A stretch of 64,000 nt of DNA from Nitrospiraceae bacterium (GCA_019637075.1 JAHBWI010000001.1:186001-250000), one strand, 5' to 3'. Shown: positions 35,587 through 45,893, counted from the first letter of the stretch. The notes: generated from the sequence alone by a model not told the origin. Made by a program: numbers and translations.

Positions 35587-36306
35587 ATGACGAGGACGAG
35601 ATGGACGGCAGCATGGCAAGCGAGCTTGCTCACCGGGGTCCTGACACTGGGCACCGCTACGGCATCCGACGCCACCATCCTGACGTTTGATATCGGCGGG
35701 GCGCAGAACTTCGACGAGATTTCCTCCCCCTACGGCAGCAACGTGACGTCGCTCACGAGCGGCAGCTTCTCGTATGGACAGGGAAATGGATTCACGCCGA
35801 ACATCGCCGTCGGCTATGCGACGAAGGACCTCACGACCAACGCCGTCGTCTCGCCGACCTTGCTGCATTGGGATGTCGGCAACGGTGATTTGGTGAACGT
35901 GGCCTTCCCAAGCCGACTGTCGGGCCACTACGGCGAGATCGCGCTGCTGCCGCAGGCGGGCACGCAGGTCCGCCTGAACAGCTTCGATCTCTCCGGCTTC
36001 GCAGGCAATGTTCCGGGACAAACCGTGCGCGTCATGGACGGCCTCGGCACGCTGGCGGAATTCACGAACTTCACGGTGATCGGCGACGGACCGGGCCACA
36101 GCCCCTTCGCCTTCGGGCCTGGCCTCGTCTCGCGCAGCGGCGCCTTGCGGGTGCAATTCGGCTTCGACAATTGGGACGTGGCGATCGACAACGTCAACTT
36201 CGACCAGCTCGCGCCGGTGCCGTTGCCGCCCGCCGTCTTGTTGATGGGCACAGGGCTGGCCGGTCTGGGAGCCTGGCTACGCCGTAGCCCGACCAAAACC
36301 GCCTAA
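35587..36306 (+). CDS. PEP-CTERM-type secreted protein
   Basis: 239 aa. A signal peptide lies at about residues 8-28. The beta-rich body (IGGAQNFDEISSPYGSN onward) is about 180 residues long. The C-terminus is a sorting signal: VPLPPAVLLMGTGLAGLGAW then basic residues, a variant of the PEP-CTERM motif. Such proteins are processed by exosortase and exported to the surface or extracellular matrix. No exosortase gene is in this window. Confidence 0.82.
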   Translation: MTRTRWTAAWQASLLTGVLTLGTATASDATILTFDIGGAQNFDEISSPYGSNVTSLTSGSFSYGQGNGFTPNIAVGYATKDLTTNAVVSPTLLHWDVGNGDLVNVAFPSRLSGHYGEIALLPQAGTQVRLNSFDLSGFAGNVPGQTVRVMDGLGTLAEFTNFTVIGDGPGHSPFAFGPGLVSRSGALRVQFGFDNWDVAIDNVNFDQLAPVPLPPAVLLMGTGLAGLGAWLRRSPTKTA

Positions 36307-36339
36307 TCAGCAGAATTGCAGCCATGGCCTCGACACCGG

Positions 36340-37356
36340 CTACCGATCCCTCCGAAGCCTGAAGGCGTCGTCGGCGAGGCCGGAGGTCAGGCTCACGAAC
36401 GCGCGCTCCTCCTCTCCCGCACAGGCGCCGCCCATGGCTGATCTTACGACCGCCGGCCTACGCCCCTCGGCCTGATCGTTCGAAGCCGTCTCCCATCGCT
36501 CCCGCCGAAGTTCCTGCCCCGCGCGCGTGCGATAGACCAGCTCGTCGGTCTCCAAGTCATACTCCGGAATGTCCGGACTCGCCCATCGCTGCGCGAAGTA
36601 ATGCGCATAGAGACTGTACAGGCCGTGGGCCTTCCCGTTGCGTCGCAGCACATACTCCGGCATCGCCTCGACGTCGAGGTCCGCGTGGTAGTGCTGCAAC
36701 CACAGGTGGTCGCCGAGAATCACCAGCTTGAGCAGCGGCGGATCGGCATAGAGTTTCAGCGTGACGCTTTTACCCAGCAGCTTCAGGCGCTTGAGCAACG
36801 CAATGCTCTGCCGCACCTCCGCGCGAAAGGCTGCCAGCGTCGAATGCCCCTGGGCCTGAATCCGCGCGCTCGCATCCGCGCCGAACGGATTCACCAACAG
36901 AATCTTGGCCTCCACGCAGCGATCGAGCACCGAGGCAAGATCGCCCATCTGGTCCACGAACGTCCCGTAGCCGCTCGACCCGAGCACCATGAGCGACTGC
37001 CCGGTCCCCTGCTCTTCCTTCAATGCCTTGATCCGTCGCTGCGCCCCGGCCGTGCGCCGCGGGTAGAACGAGACCAGGCCGGCGCCGGCCGCCGCGGCGG
37101 CGCGCGCGCGATCCTCCAGCACGCGATGCCCCAGGCTGAAGAGGGCGATCAACAAGACCGCGGCAGACATCTCGACCGCAATCAGCGAGAAGGCCTCATG
37201 CTCCACCTTCGCCCAGAACGATAAGAACGTCCGGGCCGCGGCCGGGAGCAGCAGCGCGATACCCGCGCTCATCGCCACGATCAGCATGTGAAAGAGGCTG
37301 CCCGCCGCGTTGCGGAGGACGGCCTGAAAACGAAACCAACAAGCGTGAAACAACAC
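36340..37356 (-). CDS. Hypothetical two-TM membrane protein with a soluble C-terminal domain
   Basis: 338 aa, GTG start with GAGGTG just upstream. Two transmembrane helices lie at about residues 20-45 and 56-78. A cytoplasmic region follows with SLMVLGSSGYGTFVDQ, KILLVNPFGADASARIQ and LKLVILGDHLWLQHYHADLDV. The last segments recall phospholipase-D-like regulatory domains found next to signalling or defence modules, but the HKD motif is not clear. No confident family. Confidence 0.6.
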   Translation of the reverse strand: MLFHACWFRFQAVLRNAAGSLFHMLIVAMSAGIALLLPAAARTFLSFWAKVEHEAFSLIAVEMSAAVLLIALFSLGHRVLEDRARAAAAAGAGLVSFYPRRTAGAQRRIKALKEEQGTGQSLMVLGSSGYGTFVDQMGDLASVLDRCVEAKILLVNPFGADASARIQAQGHSTLAAFRAEVRQSIALLKRLKLLGKSVTLKLYADPPLLKLVILGDHLWLQHYHADLDVEAMPEYVLRRNGKAHGLYSLYAHYFAQRWASPDIPEYDLETDELVYRTRAGQELRRERWETASNDQAEGRRPAVVRSAMGGACAGEEERAFVSLTSGLADDAFRLRRDR

Positions 37357-37658
37357 AACACCTCGTGAAATGTAAATGACCGACTACCCGCAGCCAGCAT
37401 CCGGCCTGCCTCTCGGGAGACGATCGCATCGTCTGCGAAGGGTACAGCCGGACCGACTACGCTACGGCGCAGGGTCGACAGATTCTCGCGAAAGACTTGA
37501 AAGGATTCGGAGGCTGGAAGGGCCCCGGAAGCACCGGAGGTCTGACACGAACGAGGTCACAGTAACAGATCGCCTGACAGGACGCAAGACAACCCCTGGA
37601 GGCGGCCCCATGAGTCCGCCGCCTCCTCCGGCCCCCGCCTATCACGATCCCTACCGCC
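37357..37658. other. Intergenic region
   Basis: 302 bases between the membrane-protein gene start and the CBS gene end. A plus-strand frame across it has no protein-like features and is not called. Nothing else recognised. Confidence 0.4.
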
Positions 37659-38096
37659 TTACGGCCAATAAAACGACGTGGCCTTCACGTAGCCGAACAG
37701 AATATCCTGCCGCGCCACGATGCCGACCAGCAACCCATCTTTCACCACGGGGACGCGGATCAAGTGCCGCTCCTGCAGGATGTGAATCACCTCCATGATC
37801 GGAAGGTCCTGCGCGACCGTGACGACCTGGCGCGTCATGATGTCCGAAGCCATCACCGTCTTCAGATTCTCGCCCCGCTCCATCGCATGCAGCAGGTCGA
37901 ACTCCGACACGACCCCCAACAACCGCCGATCGTGATCCACCACCGGCATGCTGCCGAAATGGTGTTCGGTCAACAGATCGGCGATGCGCGCGCCCGTCGT
38001 ATCCGGGCCGATCGCGTAGACGCTGTCCTCCATCACGTCATGCACCGTAAGGGATTTGGGATCGCAGGCCCGAACCATGAACTCCGTGGCTCTCAT
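37659..38096 (-). CDS. CBS-pair domain protein
   Basis: 145 aa from the ATG preceded by AGGAGGTG; the open frame continues 55 codons further upstream without support. Two CBS motifs fill the protein (VMEDSVYAIGPDTTGARIAD... and IMTRQVVTVAQDLPIMEV...). CBS pairs bind adenine nucleotides and act as energy or ionic-strength sensors. It is stand-alone, with no fused catalytic domain. Confidence 0.85.
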   Translation of the reverse strand: MRATEFMVRACDPKSLTVHDVMEDSVYAIGPDTTGARIADLLTEHHFGSMPVVDHDRRLLGVVSEFDLLHAMERGENLKTVMASDIMTRQVVTVAQDLPIMEVIHILQERHLIRVPVVKDGLLVGIVARQDILFGYVKATSFYWP

Positions 38097-38408
38097 GACG
38101 CACCTCCTGCGCGAACGCGCCGTGGATGGAACGGTGAGGGAACTCGGCACAGAGCGGTCTGTATGGGTGACGGGAGGGAAAGACACGGATGGAAGAGGAG
38201 GCGGAAGCAGGCATGAGAGCCTCCGAGATCGCCTCACCGAAACAGGAACCGTAGCCGGCAATGGGAAGTGTACGCTCCTCTCCGCAAGGACTCAAGAGGA
38301 GAAGCGGCGAGGTCCAGGGCGTGAAGGACCATGCGGTCCGCCACGCGACGAAGAAGGCGCGTCCTGTTTGCGGACGGGCGCGAGACGGTGAGCCGGCACT
38401 GTCCGGAT

Positions 38409-38440
38409 GGCCCAACGTACTGCCGATAGTACGTTGGGCC
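38409..38440. terminator. Perfect 13-bp hairpin downstream of the lipoprotein gene
   Basis: GGCCCAACGTACT and its exact complement AGTACGTTGGGCC enclose a 6-nt loop. It lies 48 nt past the stop of the leftward lipoprotein gene, in the 391-nt gap before the CBS gene. No T-run follows, so it is either a terminator or a dispersed palindrome. Confidence 0.6.
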
Positions 38441-38488
38441 CCTGAGCGATGCGAGAACGTAGCCGGCGGGCGTGATCAACAGCCTGAG

Positions 38489-38830
38489 CTACTTCACCTC
38501 TACCGCCATGCCCTGCACCTGCGTACAGGCCCGGCTGAACAGGATGAAGAACTGCCAATACCCGTCCACCGTCACCTCCGTCAGCGCTTCCGCCAACGGC
38601 CGCTTCCGCAGCGCATCCGCCACGGCATCGCGCAACTCGTTCCCGTTCGTGAGGGGCACCAAGCCGAGCAGATGGTAGACGCAATCCTCGCCCTCGACCC
38701 TGCCGAGTTCGGTATAGCCGCCCGGCGCCAGCGGTTTTGTGGAGGGCGCGATCCCGCCCGGATGGTGCACGCAACCGGCGAACACAAGCCCGGCAACAAA
38801 TAAGACGGCAAGACTGGTCATTCGTCCCAT
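38489..38830 (-). CDS. Small lipoprotein, possibly TRL-like
   Basis: 113 aa from the ATG preceded by GGGAGGT; the open frame reaches 32 codons further upstream without support. The lipobox is in VFAGC at about residues 15-19. The mature part has a GGYTELGRVEGEDCVYHLLG stretch and ADALRKRP, resembling the small TRL-type lipoprotein family of unknown function. Outer-membrane or periplasmic location expected. Confidence 0.72.
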   Translation of the reverse strand: MGRMTSLAVLFVAGLVFAGCVHHPGGIAPSTKPLAPGGYTELGRVEGEDCVYHLLGLVPLTNGNELRDAVADALRKRPLAEALTEVTVDGYWQFFILFSRACTQVQGMAVEVK

Positions 38831-39121
38831 AGATACCTCCCTGCAGACCCGCAACCGAACCGGCGCGACCCTGGATAAAAATACATCGAACCCGCCGGCG
38901 TATGTTCGGCGGGCTGCCGCACGCAATCTGCTGTGTGTCGTGAGCTACGAGGCCGGAGTCAACGAAGTGACAAAGGCGGCAGCCGTGACGTTCCGCTGCG
39001 GCGCATCATGATGCAACTGTTCCCGTTGAATATGAGGAAATGAGCGGACGGAATCAACCCAGAATCTGCGGCTGTTCGAAACTGCACCGCGCTGTCGCAG
39101 AGAGAATCAGGAGAGACCCGA

Positions 39122-39850
39122 TCAGTTTTTTCCGCAGCACCGCTTAAATTTTTGACCGCTGCCGCAGGGACAGGAATCGTTGCGACCGATCTTGGGAGGC
39201 GCCGGATGCGCCCCGCCCGGAACACCGCTGTCACGTCGAGCCTGATAGAGCGCACGCCCGATCCGGACATACTCGCTCATCGCATCGGGAAACAGCTCGA
39301 CGATGGTGCCGGCCCATTGGGCCAGCGTTCGGCCGTTTCGCTCCTCCCGATGGCAGGCCTCTGCGAGTTCCCGCGAGGCAAAGAAGCTCAGCACCATCAC
39401 CAGCGATCCCACGACCTCATCGAGTTCGTCACCGATCGCCTCCTCCCAGAGTTCCTCGAGATAGGCGTGGCCCCGTACGAATCCCCTCGCCCATTGGCTG
39501 ACCGGCGCAGCCGAATCCAGGTTATCGAGCGGGTCAACCCGAAAGGCACAGGCCGGAGGAAACGAACGTTGCTTTCCCAGTGGATCGCGCACGACCTCAT
39601 TGTAGAGTGCCATCATAGCCTGGGTGATCGCTTGGACCTCTTCGATCGTATCGTAGCCTCCGCTTTCATTGTTGAAGACCATGGGCATCCATTCGGAAGG
39701 CGGAATCAACTCCGGCCCGTTGGCAAGACTGAAGAGAAACCCTGCGAGTTCGGGATAGGTCAACGTGCCATGAGGCCGCCGGGGGGCGGAAAGAAACCGT
39801 TGCAACAATTCAGCATGAACCGCGGTAAAGCGAGGCATCGGTGTCGGCAT
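39122..39850 (-). CDS. UPF0149/YecA-like protein with C-terminal SEC-C zinc motif
   Basis: 242 aa from the ATG at 39850; a TTG 14 codons upstream or an ATG four codons downstream is possible. The body matches the UPF0149 family (GTLTYPELAGFLFSLANGPE, RGFVRGHAYLEELWEEA). The C-terminus is a SEC-C metal-binding motif, NDSCPCGSGQKFKRCCG, as in SecA. Such proteins are thought to act as adaptors or chaperone-associated factors. Confidence 0.85.
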   Translation of the reverse strand: MPTPMPRFTAVHAELLQRFLSAPRRPHGTLTYPELAGFLFSLANGPELIPPSEWMPMVFNNESGGYDTIEEVQAITQAMMALYNEVVRDPLGKQRSFPPACAFRVDPLDNLDSAAPVSQWARGFVRGHAYLEELWEEAIGDELDEVVGSLVMVLSFFASRELAEACHREERNGRTLAQWAGTIVELFPDAMSEYVRIGRALYQARRDSGVPGGAHPAPPKIGRNDSCPCGSGQKFKRCCGKN

Positions 39851-39962
39851 GGCGGCATGATAGGCCGAACGGTCTTGAGATGGAAGTGGCAATGCGAAAT
39901 CTACGGCGCGAAACCGGATGGGCGAAACGATGGGAACATCCTAAACAAAAGAGCGAGCTGGG

Positions 39963-40148
39963 TCAGCAAGGAGGCTCCGAACCTCGCGGCTTCGCGAGAC
40001 GGAAGCGGATCACGTCGCCGGTCGACGTCGCACGGCTCACGCAATACAAGTCCACGTCCTCCCGCCTGACCGGCCGCTTAACCGGGCCGAAGAACGCAGG
40101 CCACGCCTTACTGAAGAATGATTTCAGCCGCGCAAGCCATTCCGTCAT
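39963..40148 (-). CDS. Small basic hypothetical protein
   Basis: 61 aa with a good GGAGGG site 7 nt before the ATG. The N-terminus is an amphipathic, aromatic-rich helix (WLARLKSFFSKAWPAFFG) and the rest is basic. No family recognised. The ribosome-binding site and the leftward gene direction shared with its neighbours support it; the short length keeps confidence low. Confidence 0.45.
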   Translation of the reverse strand: MTEWLARLKSFFSKAWPAFFGPVKRPVRREDVDLYCVSRATSTGDVIRFRLAKPRGSEPPC

Positions 40149-40209
40149 ACGATGCCCTCCTCTCCATTGTGCGAATCACCGGCACCCGAAACCGTTGCCA
40201 CAAGCGCGC

Positions 40210-40440
40210 TCACCCGCGAGCGGCCTCACCCTCATCGAGTCCCCAAGGGACCTGCGCCCAGGCCCGTTCATGGAGAAAATAGGCGACCGTCGTGTAGAGG
40301 TTGCTGGCAATCATGAAGCCGATCGCCACGCGCACCATGCCGGTGAACAGGTAAATCGTCACGAAGTCGAGGCACATGATCACGACACGGTAGGTGACCG
40401 CCTTCGCGACGGATCGACGCCACAACACCGTTCTCGCCAT
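40210..40440 (-). CDS. DUF2061 membrane protein
   Basis: 76 aa from the ATG preceded by GGGGAGG. The pattern RSVAKAVTYRVVIMCLDF, a second membrane segment, then ERAWAQVPWG is the DUF2061 signature. Two transmembrane helices. Function unknown. Confidence 0.85.
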   Translation of the reverse strand: MARTVLWRRSVAKAVTYRVVIMCLDFVTIYLFTGMVRVAIGFMIASNLYTTVAYFLHERAWAQVPWGLDEGEAARG

Positions 40441-40485
40441 GATGGCCTCCCCTGCGCGCGCAAGCAACCGTGAAGGGCCTTCCCT

Positions 40486-40719
40486 TCACGGCAATACGTC
40501 CGAGATACCTGGGGCCGGCATCCAGTGAGGTGGACGCCCCGCCACCGCCGTCTCATAGATGCGTTGTGGATCCAAGCCAACGGCCTTTGCGTGCGCCGAC
40601 CACATCCTGACGGTGCTCACCTGAACGGGGTTCTGCATCGCCGGCGCAAGTCGCATCACGTAGTCCATTTCCTGTGCATCGCACGGACATTTGGGAGTAG
40701 AAGACATTGACGGTGTCAT
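40486..40719 (-). CDS. Small hypothetical protein with CPC motif
   Basis: 77 aa if started at the second ATG; 87 aa from the first. It carries KCPCDAQEMDYVMRLAP and a helical middle part. No family recognised. It is the last ORF before the CRISPR array and shares direction with its neighbours. The start is uncertain. Confidence 0.4.
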   Translation of the reverse strand: MTPSMSSTPKCPCDAQEMDYVMRLAPAMQNPVQVSTVRMWSAHAKAVGLDPQRIYETAVAGRPPHWMPAPGISDVLP

Positions 40720-40836
40720 GAGAGCAACAGGCTCCTTCTTCACAAGCATGGAAGGGATAGGATTCGGCTCTAATTCTCACTCGCCTCAAGGAAAGCCGCA
40801 ACGGTGCCACACGCTAAAGTCCCTAGAATGACACAT

Positions 40837-43800
40837 ATTTCAATGGGGCCACAGCAATTGAGCCGTGGAATTGCGATGCCTGAGCCCTCGGCCACATCTC
40901 ATCTGCCCGCTTCAATGGGGCCACGGCAATTGAGCCGTGGAATCAGATTGCCATTTCGACCTCAGCCTCACCGGTTTCTCGGCTTCAATGGGGCCACGGC
41001 AATTGAGCCGTGGAATCTTGGTGTGGTCCTGGCGATCTACGCCTATCGTAAGGTGCTTCAATGGGGCCACGGCAATTGAGCCGTGGAATCGTGTCCGCCG
41101 TCCGTCCTCCGCGCGGACCACGAGCAACTGGCTTCAATGGGGCCACGGCAATTGAGCCGTGGAATCTGCGCAGTTTGCAGAGAAGAATAAGCGCACCTTT
41201 TCGCTTCAATGGGGCCACGGCAATTGAGCCGTGGAATCGACACCCAGGTGCGGAAGGCGTGAGGCCAGGAGACAAAGCTTCAATGGGGCCACGGCAATTG
41301 AGCCGTGGAATCGAAATCCCTCCGCGAGCGGCTCGGCCTCACCCAGGAGGCTTCAATGGGGCCACGGCAATTGAGCCGTGGAATCAGCGCCTTATTCTGC
41401 TGATTCACCCACGCTTCGACGCTTCAATGGGGCCACGGCAATTGAGCCGTGGAATCCGACGGCGTACAGCCCGTCCGCGGCGACATACAAGTAGCTTCAA
41501 TGGGGCCACGGCAATTGAGCCGTGGAATCTTCCAGAGCCGTGATCAAGTGGCGCGTGCTTCTGGCGCTTCAATGGGGCCACGGCAATTGAGCCGTGGAAT
41601 CCTCACGCATACGATCCATGTGAAGGACGGGGAGCTGCTTCAATGGGGCCACGGCAATTGAGCCGTGGAATCGTTGAACGTCTGCATCACCATTGAAGAA
41701 ATCAGGCTCAGGCTTCAATGGGGCCACGGCAATTGAGCCGTGGAATCGAGGGCAGACGATGACTGAACCCTCGGAATTTTCTAGGCTTCAATGGGGCCAC
41801 GGCAATTGAGCCGTGGAATCGCGATGGCCTGCAGCGCGGTCGGCACGATCAGCTGCGGCTTCAATGGGGCCACGGCAATTGAGCCGTGGAATCTCAGTGT
41901 CGCCCGCAAGCCCGTCGCCGATCCCGTAGCTTCAATGGGGCCACGGCAATTGAGCCGTGGAATCCTCGTCGAACGACAAAGCGGTCTAGGTGGTACGCTC
42001 GCTTCAATGGGGCCACGGCAATTGAGCCGTGGAATCACGTCGTCGTGCCGGAACGCTACGTCATTGTGGTTGCTTCAATGGGGCCACGGCAATTGAGCCG
42101 TGGAATCAGCTCGAGCACCTGGCGCGCCCCCGAAGGCGTCACCGCTTCAATGGGGCCACGGCAATTGAGCCGTGGAATCCGTGCCGGTCTTGAAAACCGT
42201 GGACCAGTGATCCTGGCTTCAATGGGGCCACGGCAATTGAGCCGTGGAATCACCGACGTTGGGACTGATGGCGGAAGCCGGATCACCGGCTTCAATGGGG
42301 CCACGGCAATTGAGCCGTGGAATCGTCATCATGGCGTCCGCATCCGTGCGGCACTGCCCGCTTCAATGGGGCCACGGCAATTGAGCCGTGGAATCCAACA
42401 CCCAGGCTATGGATTGATTAGCTTCACTGGGCTTCAATGGGGCCACGGCAATTGAGCCGTGGAATCACCACAACTCGCCCAGAGCATGTTCCAGCAGTAT
42501 GCGGCTTCAATGGGGCCACGGCAATTGAGCCGTGGAATCTCCACCCGCTGAGGCGGACCAATACACATTGAACCCCGCTTCAATGGGGCCACGGCAATTG
42601 AGCCGTGGAATCTACCGTCGTCTTGACGCGATCGCGCGGCACATGGCGGCTTCAATGGGGCCACGGCAATTGAGCCGTGGAATCACCGCCTCTGAACGGG
42701 TCCGGTGTTTCCGACAGGTGGGCTTCAATGGGGCCACGGCAATTGAGCCGTGGAATCGGGAATCTCGTGGGCCAGATCGTCTGCGACAAGACGGCGCTTC
42801 AATGGGGCCACGGCAATTGAGCCGTGGAATCTTACGGGGTGCATGTGTGGGTCGTCGCGCATCCACAGCTTCAATGGGGCCACGGCAATTGAGCCGTGGA
42901 ATCAATTTCAACGGCGAGCTACAGGCGCTCGTCGAGGATGCTTCAATGGGGCCACGGCAATTGAGCCGTGGAATCTTTGACGATGTAGCCAAACGTATTA
43001 ATGATGAGTTTTAGCTTCAATGGGGCCACGGCAATTGAGCCGTGGAATCCGATTAGTGCCTGGGCCGATAGGGTGAAAGTTGCGCGGCTTCAATGGGGCC
43101 ACGGCAATTGAGCCGTGGAATCTTGGATCGCGGCGCGACACTCAAATTGTTTCTTGCCCTGCTTCAATGGGGCCACGGCAATTGAGCCGTGGAATCCGAA
43201 GAGGACGAGTCCTTGAAGACGGCGTTCTTGGCGGCTTCAATGGGGCCACGGCAATTGAGCCGTGGAATCAGTTTGATTTGACAACCTGGTCCGCAACGGG
43301 AGTGACGGCTTCAATGGGGCCACGGCAATTGAGCCGTGGAATCATGCCTCCTCGGTTTATCCGGGGAGGCCTCCATGTCTGCTTCAATGGGGCCACGGCA
43401 ATTGAGCCGTGGAATCCACGCTGTCCACGAATGGCACCGTCTACCCGCTGATGCTTCAATGGGGCCACGGCAATTGAGCCGTGGAATCCGATCAGCATTT
43501 CGTCCGACGCGATCACACCGACGCGGGGCTTCAATGGGGCCACGGCAATTGAGCCGTGGAATCTAAATCCTCGTAATCAATAACCACATCATCATGCTAC
43601 CGCTTCAATGGGGCCACGGCAATTGAGCCGTGGAATCTCGTCACCTATGTGACCGCAGGCTCGGCAGCCGAAGCTTCAATGGGGCCACGGCAATTGAGCC
43701 GTGGAATCCATGGACATACATAGTGCCGGGGATGGAAACCGTTGCGCAGCTTCAATGGGGCCACGGCAATTGAGCCGTGGAATCCACGCGGAGGCCGAGA

Positions 43801-45390
43801 CATGCCCCAAGCGATGACCTTCGGCTTCAATGGGGCCACGGCAATTGAGCCGTGGAATCCGCCTCGATCGGGCTCTTGGATTTGGCGGCCGTCTACGCGC
43901 TTCAATGGGGCCACGGCAATTGAGCCGTGGAATCGCGTGACGGTCGACGGCGTCGTCCGGACCAATCTCACGCTTCAATGGGGCCACGGCAATTGAGCCG
44001 TGGAATCACCCAGGAGCAATTGGCCGAGCGGCTCGGCGTCACCCGGCTTCAATGGGGCCACGGCAATTGAGCCGTGGAATCACCGGCGCGAATTGCTTGC
44101 ACGACATTCGTAGTGCGGCTTCAATGGGGCCACGGCAATTGAGCCGTGGAATCGTGCGGTAAACGGCTGCGCCGTGACGATCGAGCCGCCGCCGCTTCAA
44201 TGGGGCCACGGCAATTGAGCCGTGGAATCAGCCGCGCCACCCTCTACCGCTGGATGGCCGAGTACAGCTTCAATGGGGCCACGGCAATTGAGCCGTGGAA
44301 TCTCTCCGCCAACGTCTACCTCGACGAGTTTGCATTCCATGCTTCAATGGGGCCACGGCAATTGAGCCGTGGAATCCCAGCTCCAGTCCGCAAACGCGAC
44401 CGGGCACGGGTGCTTCAATGGGGCCACGGCAATTGAGCCGTGGAATCATACAGACGGCTACCGGCGCCCAATTCGTTTCGGCGCTTCAATGGGGCCACGG
44501 CAATTGAGCCGTGGAATCCGGGCGGCTATGAGGAAGGGCAAGCCCGGCTTGAGGCGGCTTCAATGGGGCCACGGCAATTGAGCCGTGGAATCTTCGGTAC
44601 TGACACATCAATCGAACCGGTTGCACAGGCTTCAATGGGGCCACGGCAATTGAGCCGTGGAATCGGCAAAGATGGCGAACCAGGCATTCTAGAGTTCAGC
44701 TTGCTTCAATGGGGCCACGGCAATTGAGCCGTGGAATCTGGGAGGCGGGCATCCATCCGATTTCCCGCCAGACGCGCTTCAATGGGGCCACGGCAATTGA
44801 GCCGTGGAATCAACTCGTCACCGGTCACGCAGGAGGCGCTGACTCGCATGCTTCAATGGGGCCACGGCAATTGAGCCGTGGAATCCTCGATACGCCTCTA
44901 TGACTCTCGCGGCATCGTGCGGCTTCAATGGGGCCACGGCAATTGAGCCGTGGAATCCCAATTCCAGGGGGGAAAAGTCCTGCACTTCATCCAGGCTTCA
45001 ATGGGGCCACGGCAATTGAGCCGTGGAATCGGCCGAACGGAGCGCCGAAGACAACGCTTTCCACCGCGCTTCAATGGGGCCACGGCAATTGAGCCGTGGA
45101 ATCCGCGCCGGAACATTGGTACGGCGGCGGCGGCGACGTGCTTCAATGGGGCCACGGCAATTGAGCCGTGGAATCATGGCGGAAATCTAACACTCTCCTC
45201 TTTTTGCCCCGCTTCAATGGGGCCACGGCAATTGAGCCGTGGAATCGTCGGTAACGGCACGTTGACGCGTGGCGTGTGGCAGCTTCAATGGGGCCACGGC
45301 AATTGAGCCGTGGAATCGAATTGAGGGACATTCTTTGCCGACACGGTGGCGATGGCTTCAATGGGGCCACGGCAATTGAGCCGTGGAATC
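40837..45390 (-). CRISPR. Type I-G CRISPR array, 63 repeats and 62 spacers
   Basis: 36-nt repeats start about every 71-76 bp. On the plus strand they begin GCTTCAATGGGG and end GAGCCGTGGAATC, with an internal palindrome CCACGGC/GCCGTGG. By my reading 62 copies are identical. Only the leftmost (40837-40872) is degenerate: it starts AT instead of GC, has ACAGC in place of ACGGC, and ends in T. Degeneracy marks the leader-distal end, so the array is transcribed leftward from a leader at 45391-45599. In that direction the repeat ends ATTGAAGC, the usual 3' handle for this class. Spacers are about 34-40 nt. Individual spacers translate to phage-like motifs (see findings). Open frames across the array are repeat artefacts. 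Confidence 0.97.
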
Positions 45391-45599
45391 AGCTCTTGGC
45401 GAACAGCTTATCAATACAGCGATTCAAGAGCATTCTGCGAGCACCTTTGTTCGACGAAACATTACATTGCGACACGTGCAGATTCCACCTCCTCTCATAT
45501 TGAGTTGTTTTCCGCTCTCTCTCGTTTGTAGTCGTTGTGAACCGCGAGCGCTCCGCGGCCTTGCATCATTATAAGAGCGCTCGCGCAGTGCCCGGCAGC
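45391..45599 (-). promoter_or_regulatory. CRISPR leader region
   Basis: 209 bp between the leader-proximal repeat and the cas2 stop. It contains a perfect TATAAT on the minus strand (45568-45573) lying inside an inverted repeat: GCGAGCGCTC at 45544-45553 and its complement at 45575-45584. The hairpin could terminate the cas transcript, mark the array promoter, or serve in spacer integration. The 35 box is not clear. Confidence 0.6.
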
Positions 45600-45890
45600 C
45601 TACACGACACGAGCACGCCGTTCCTCCCATTCAGCCTTGATCCCCATCGACTCAATGCGCTTGATGGGATTACTTTCTGTCGTGCCCAAATCGATGATGA
45701 GGACTTGATCTTCCCGTTGATCGATAATCTCAGTCAAGGCTGCCTTCATCCGCACGAGATCAATGTCCGGCAGATCGCACTGGAACACGGAAAACTGCAG
45801 ATGAGCTCCGAAACCTTTCATGGTCTTAAAGACACGGCGCAAGCGTTTCGCATCGGCAATGTCATAGGTGACGAGGTAGTGGCGCCGCAT
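45600..45890 (-). CDS. cas2: CRISPR adaptation protein Cas2
   Basis: 96 aa, normal for Cas2. The N-terminal beta strand MRRHYLVTYDIAD carries the conserved aspartate, followed by the ferredoxin-like fold and QFSVFQCDL. It forms the Cas1-Cas2 integrase that inserts new spacers at the leader. It begins 4 bases after the cas4-cas1 gene and is the last gene before the leader. Confidence 0.95.
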   Translation of the reverse strand: MRRHYLVTYDIADAKRLRRVFKTMKGFGAHLQFSVFQCDLPDIDLVRMKAALTEIIDQREDQVLIIDLGTTESNPIKRIESMGIKAEWEERRARVV

Positions 45891-45893
45891 GGG

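Noticed and set aside
41061-45155. Many 60-190 codon open frames across the CRISPR array (products with MGPRQLSRGI units)
   Set aside because: They are translations of the 36-nt repeats.
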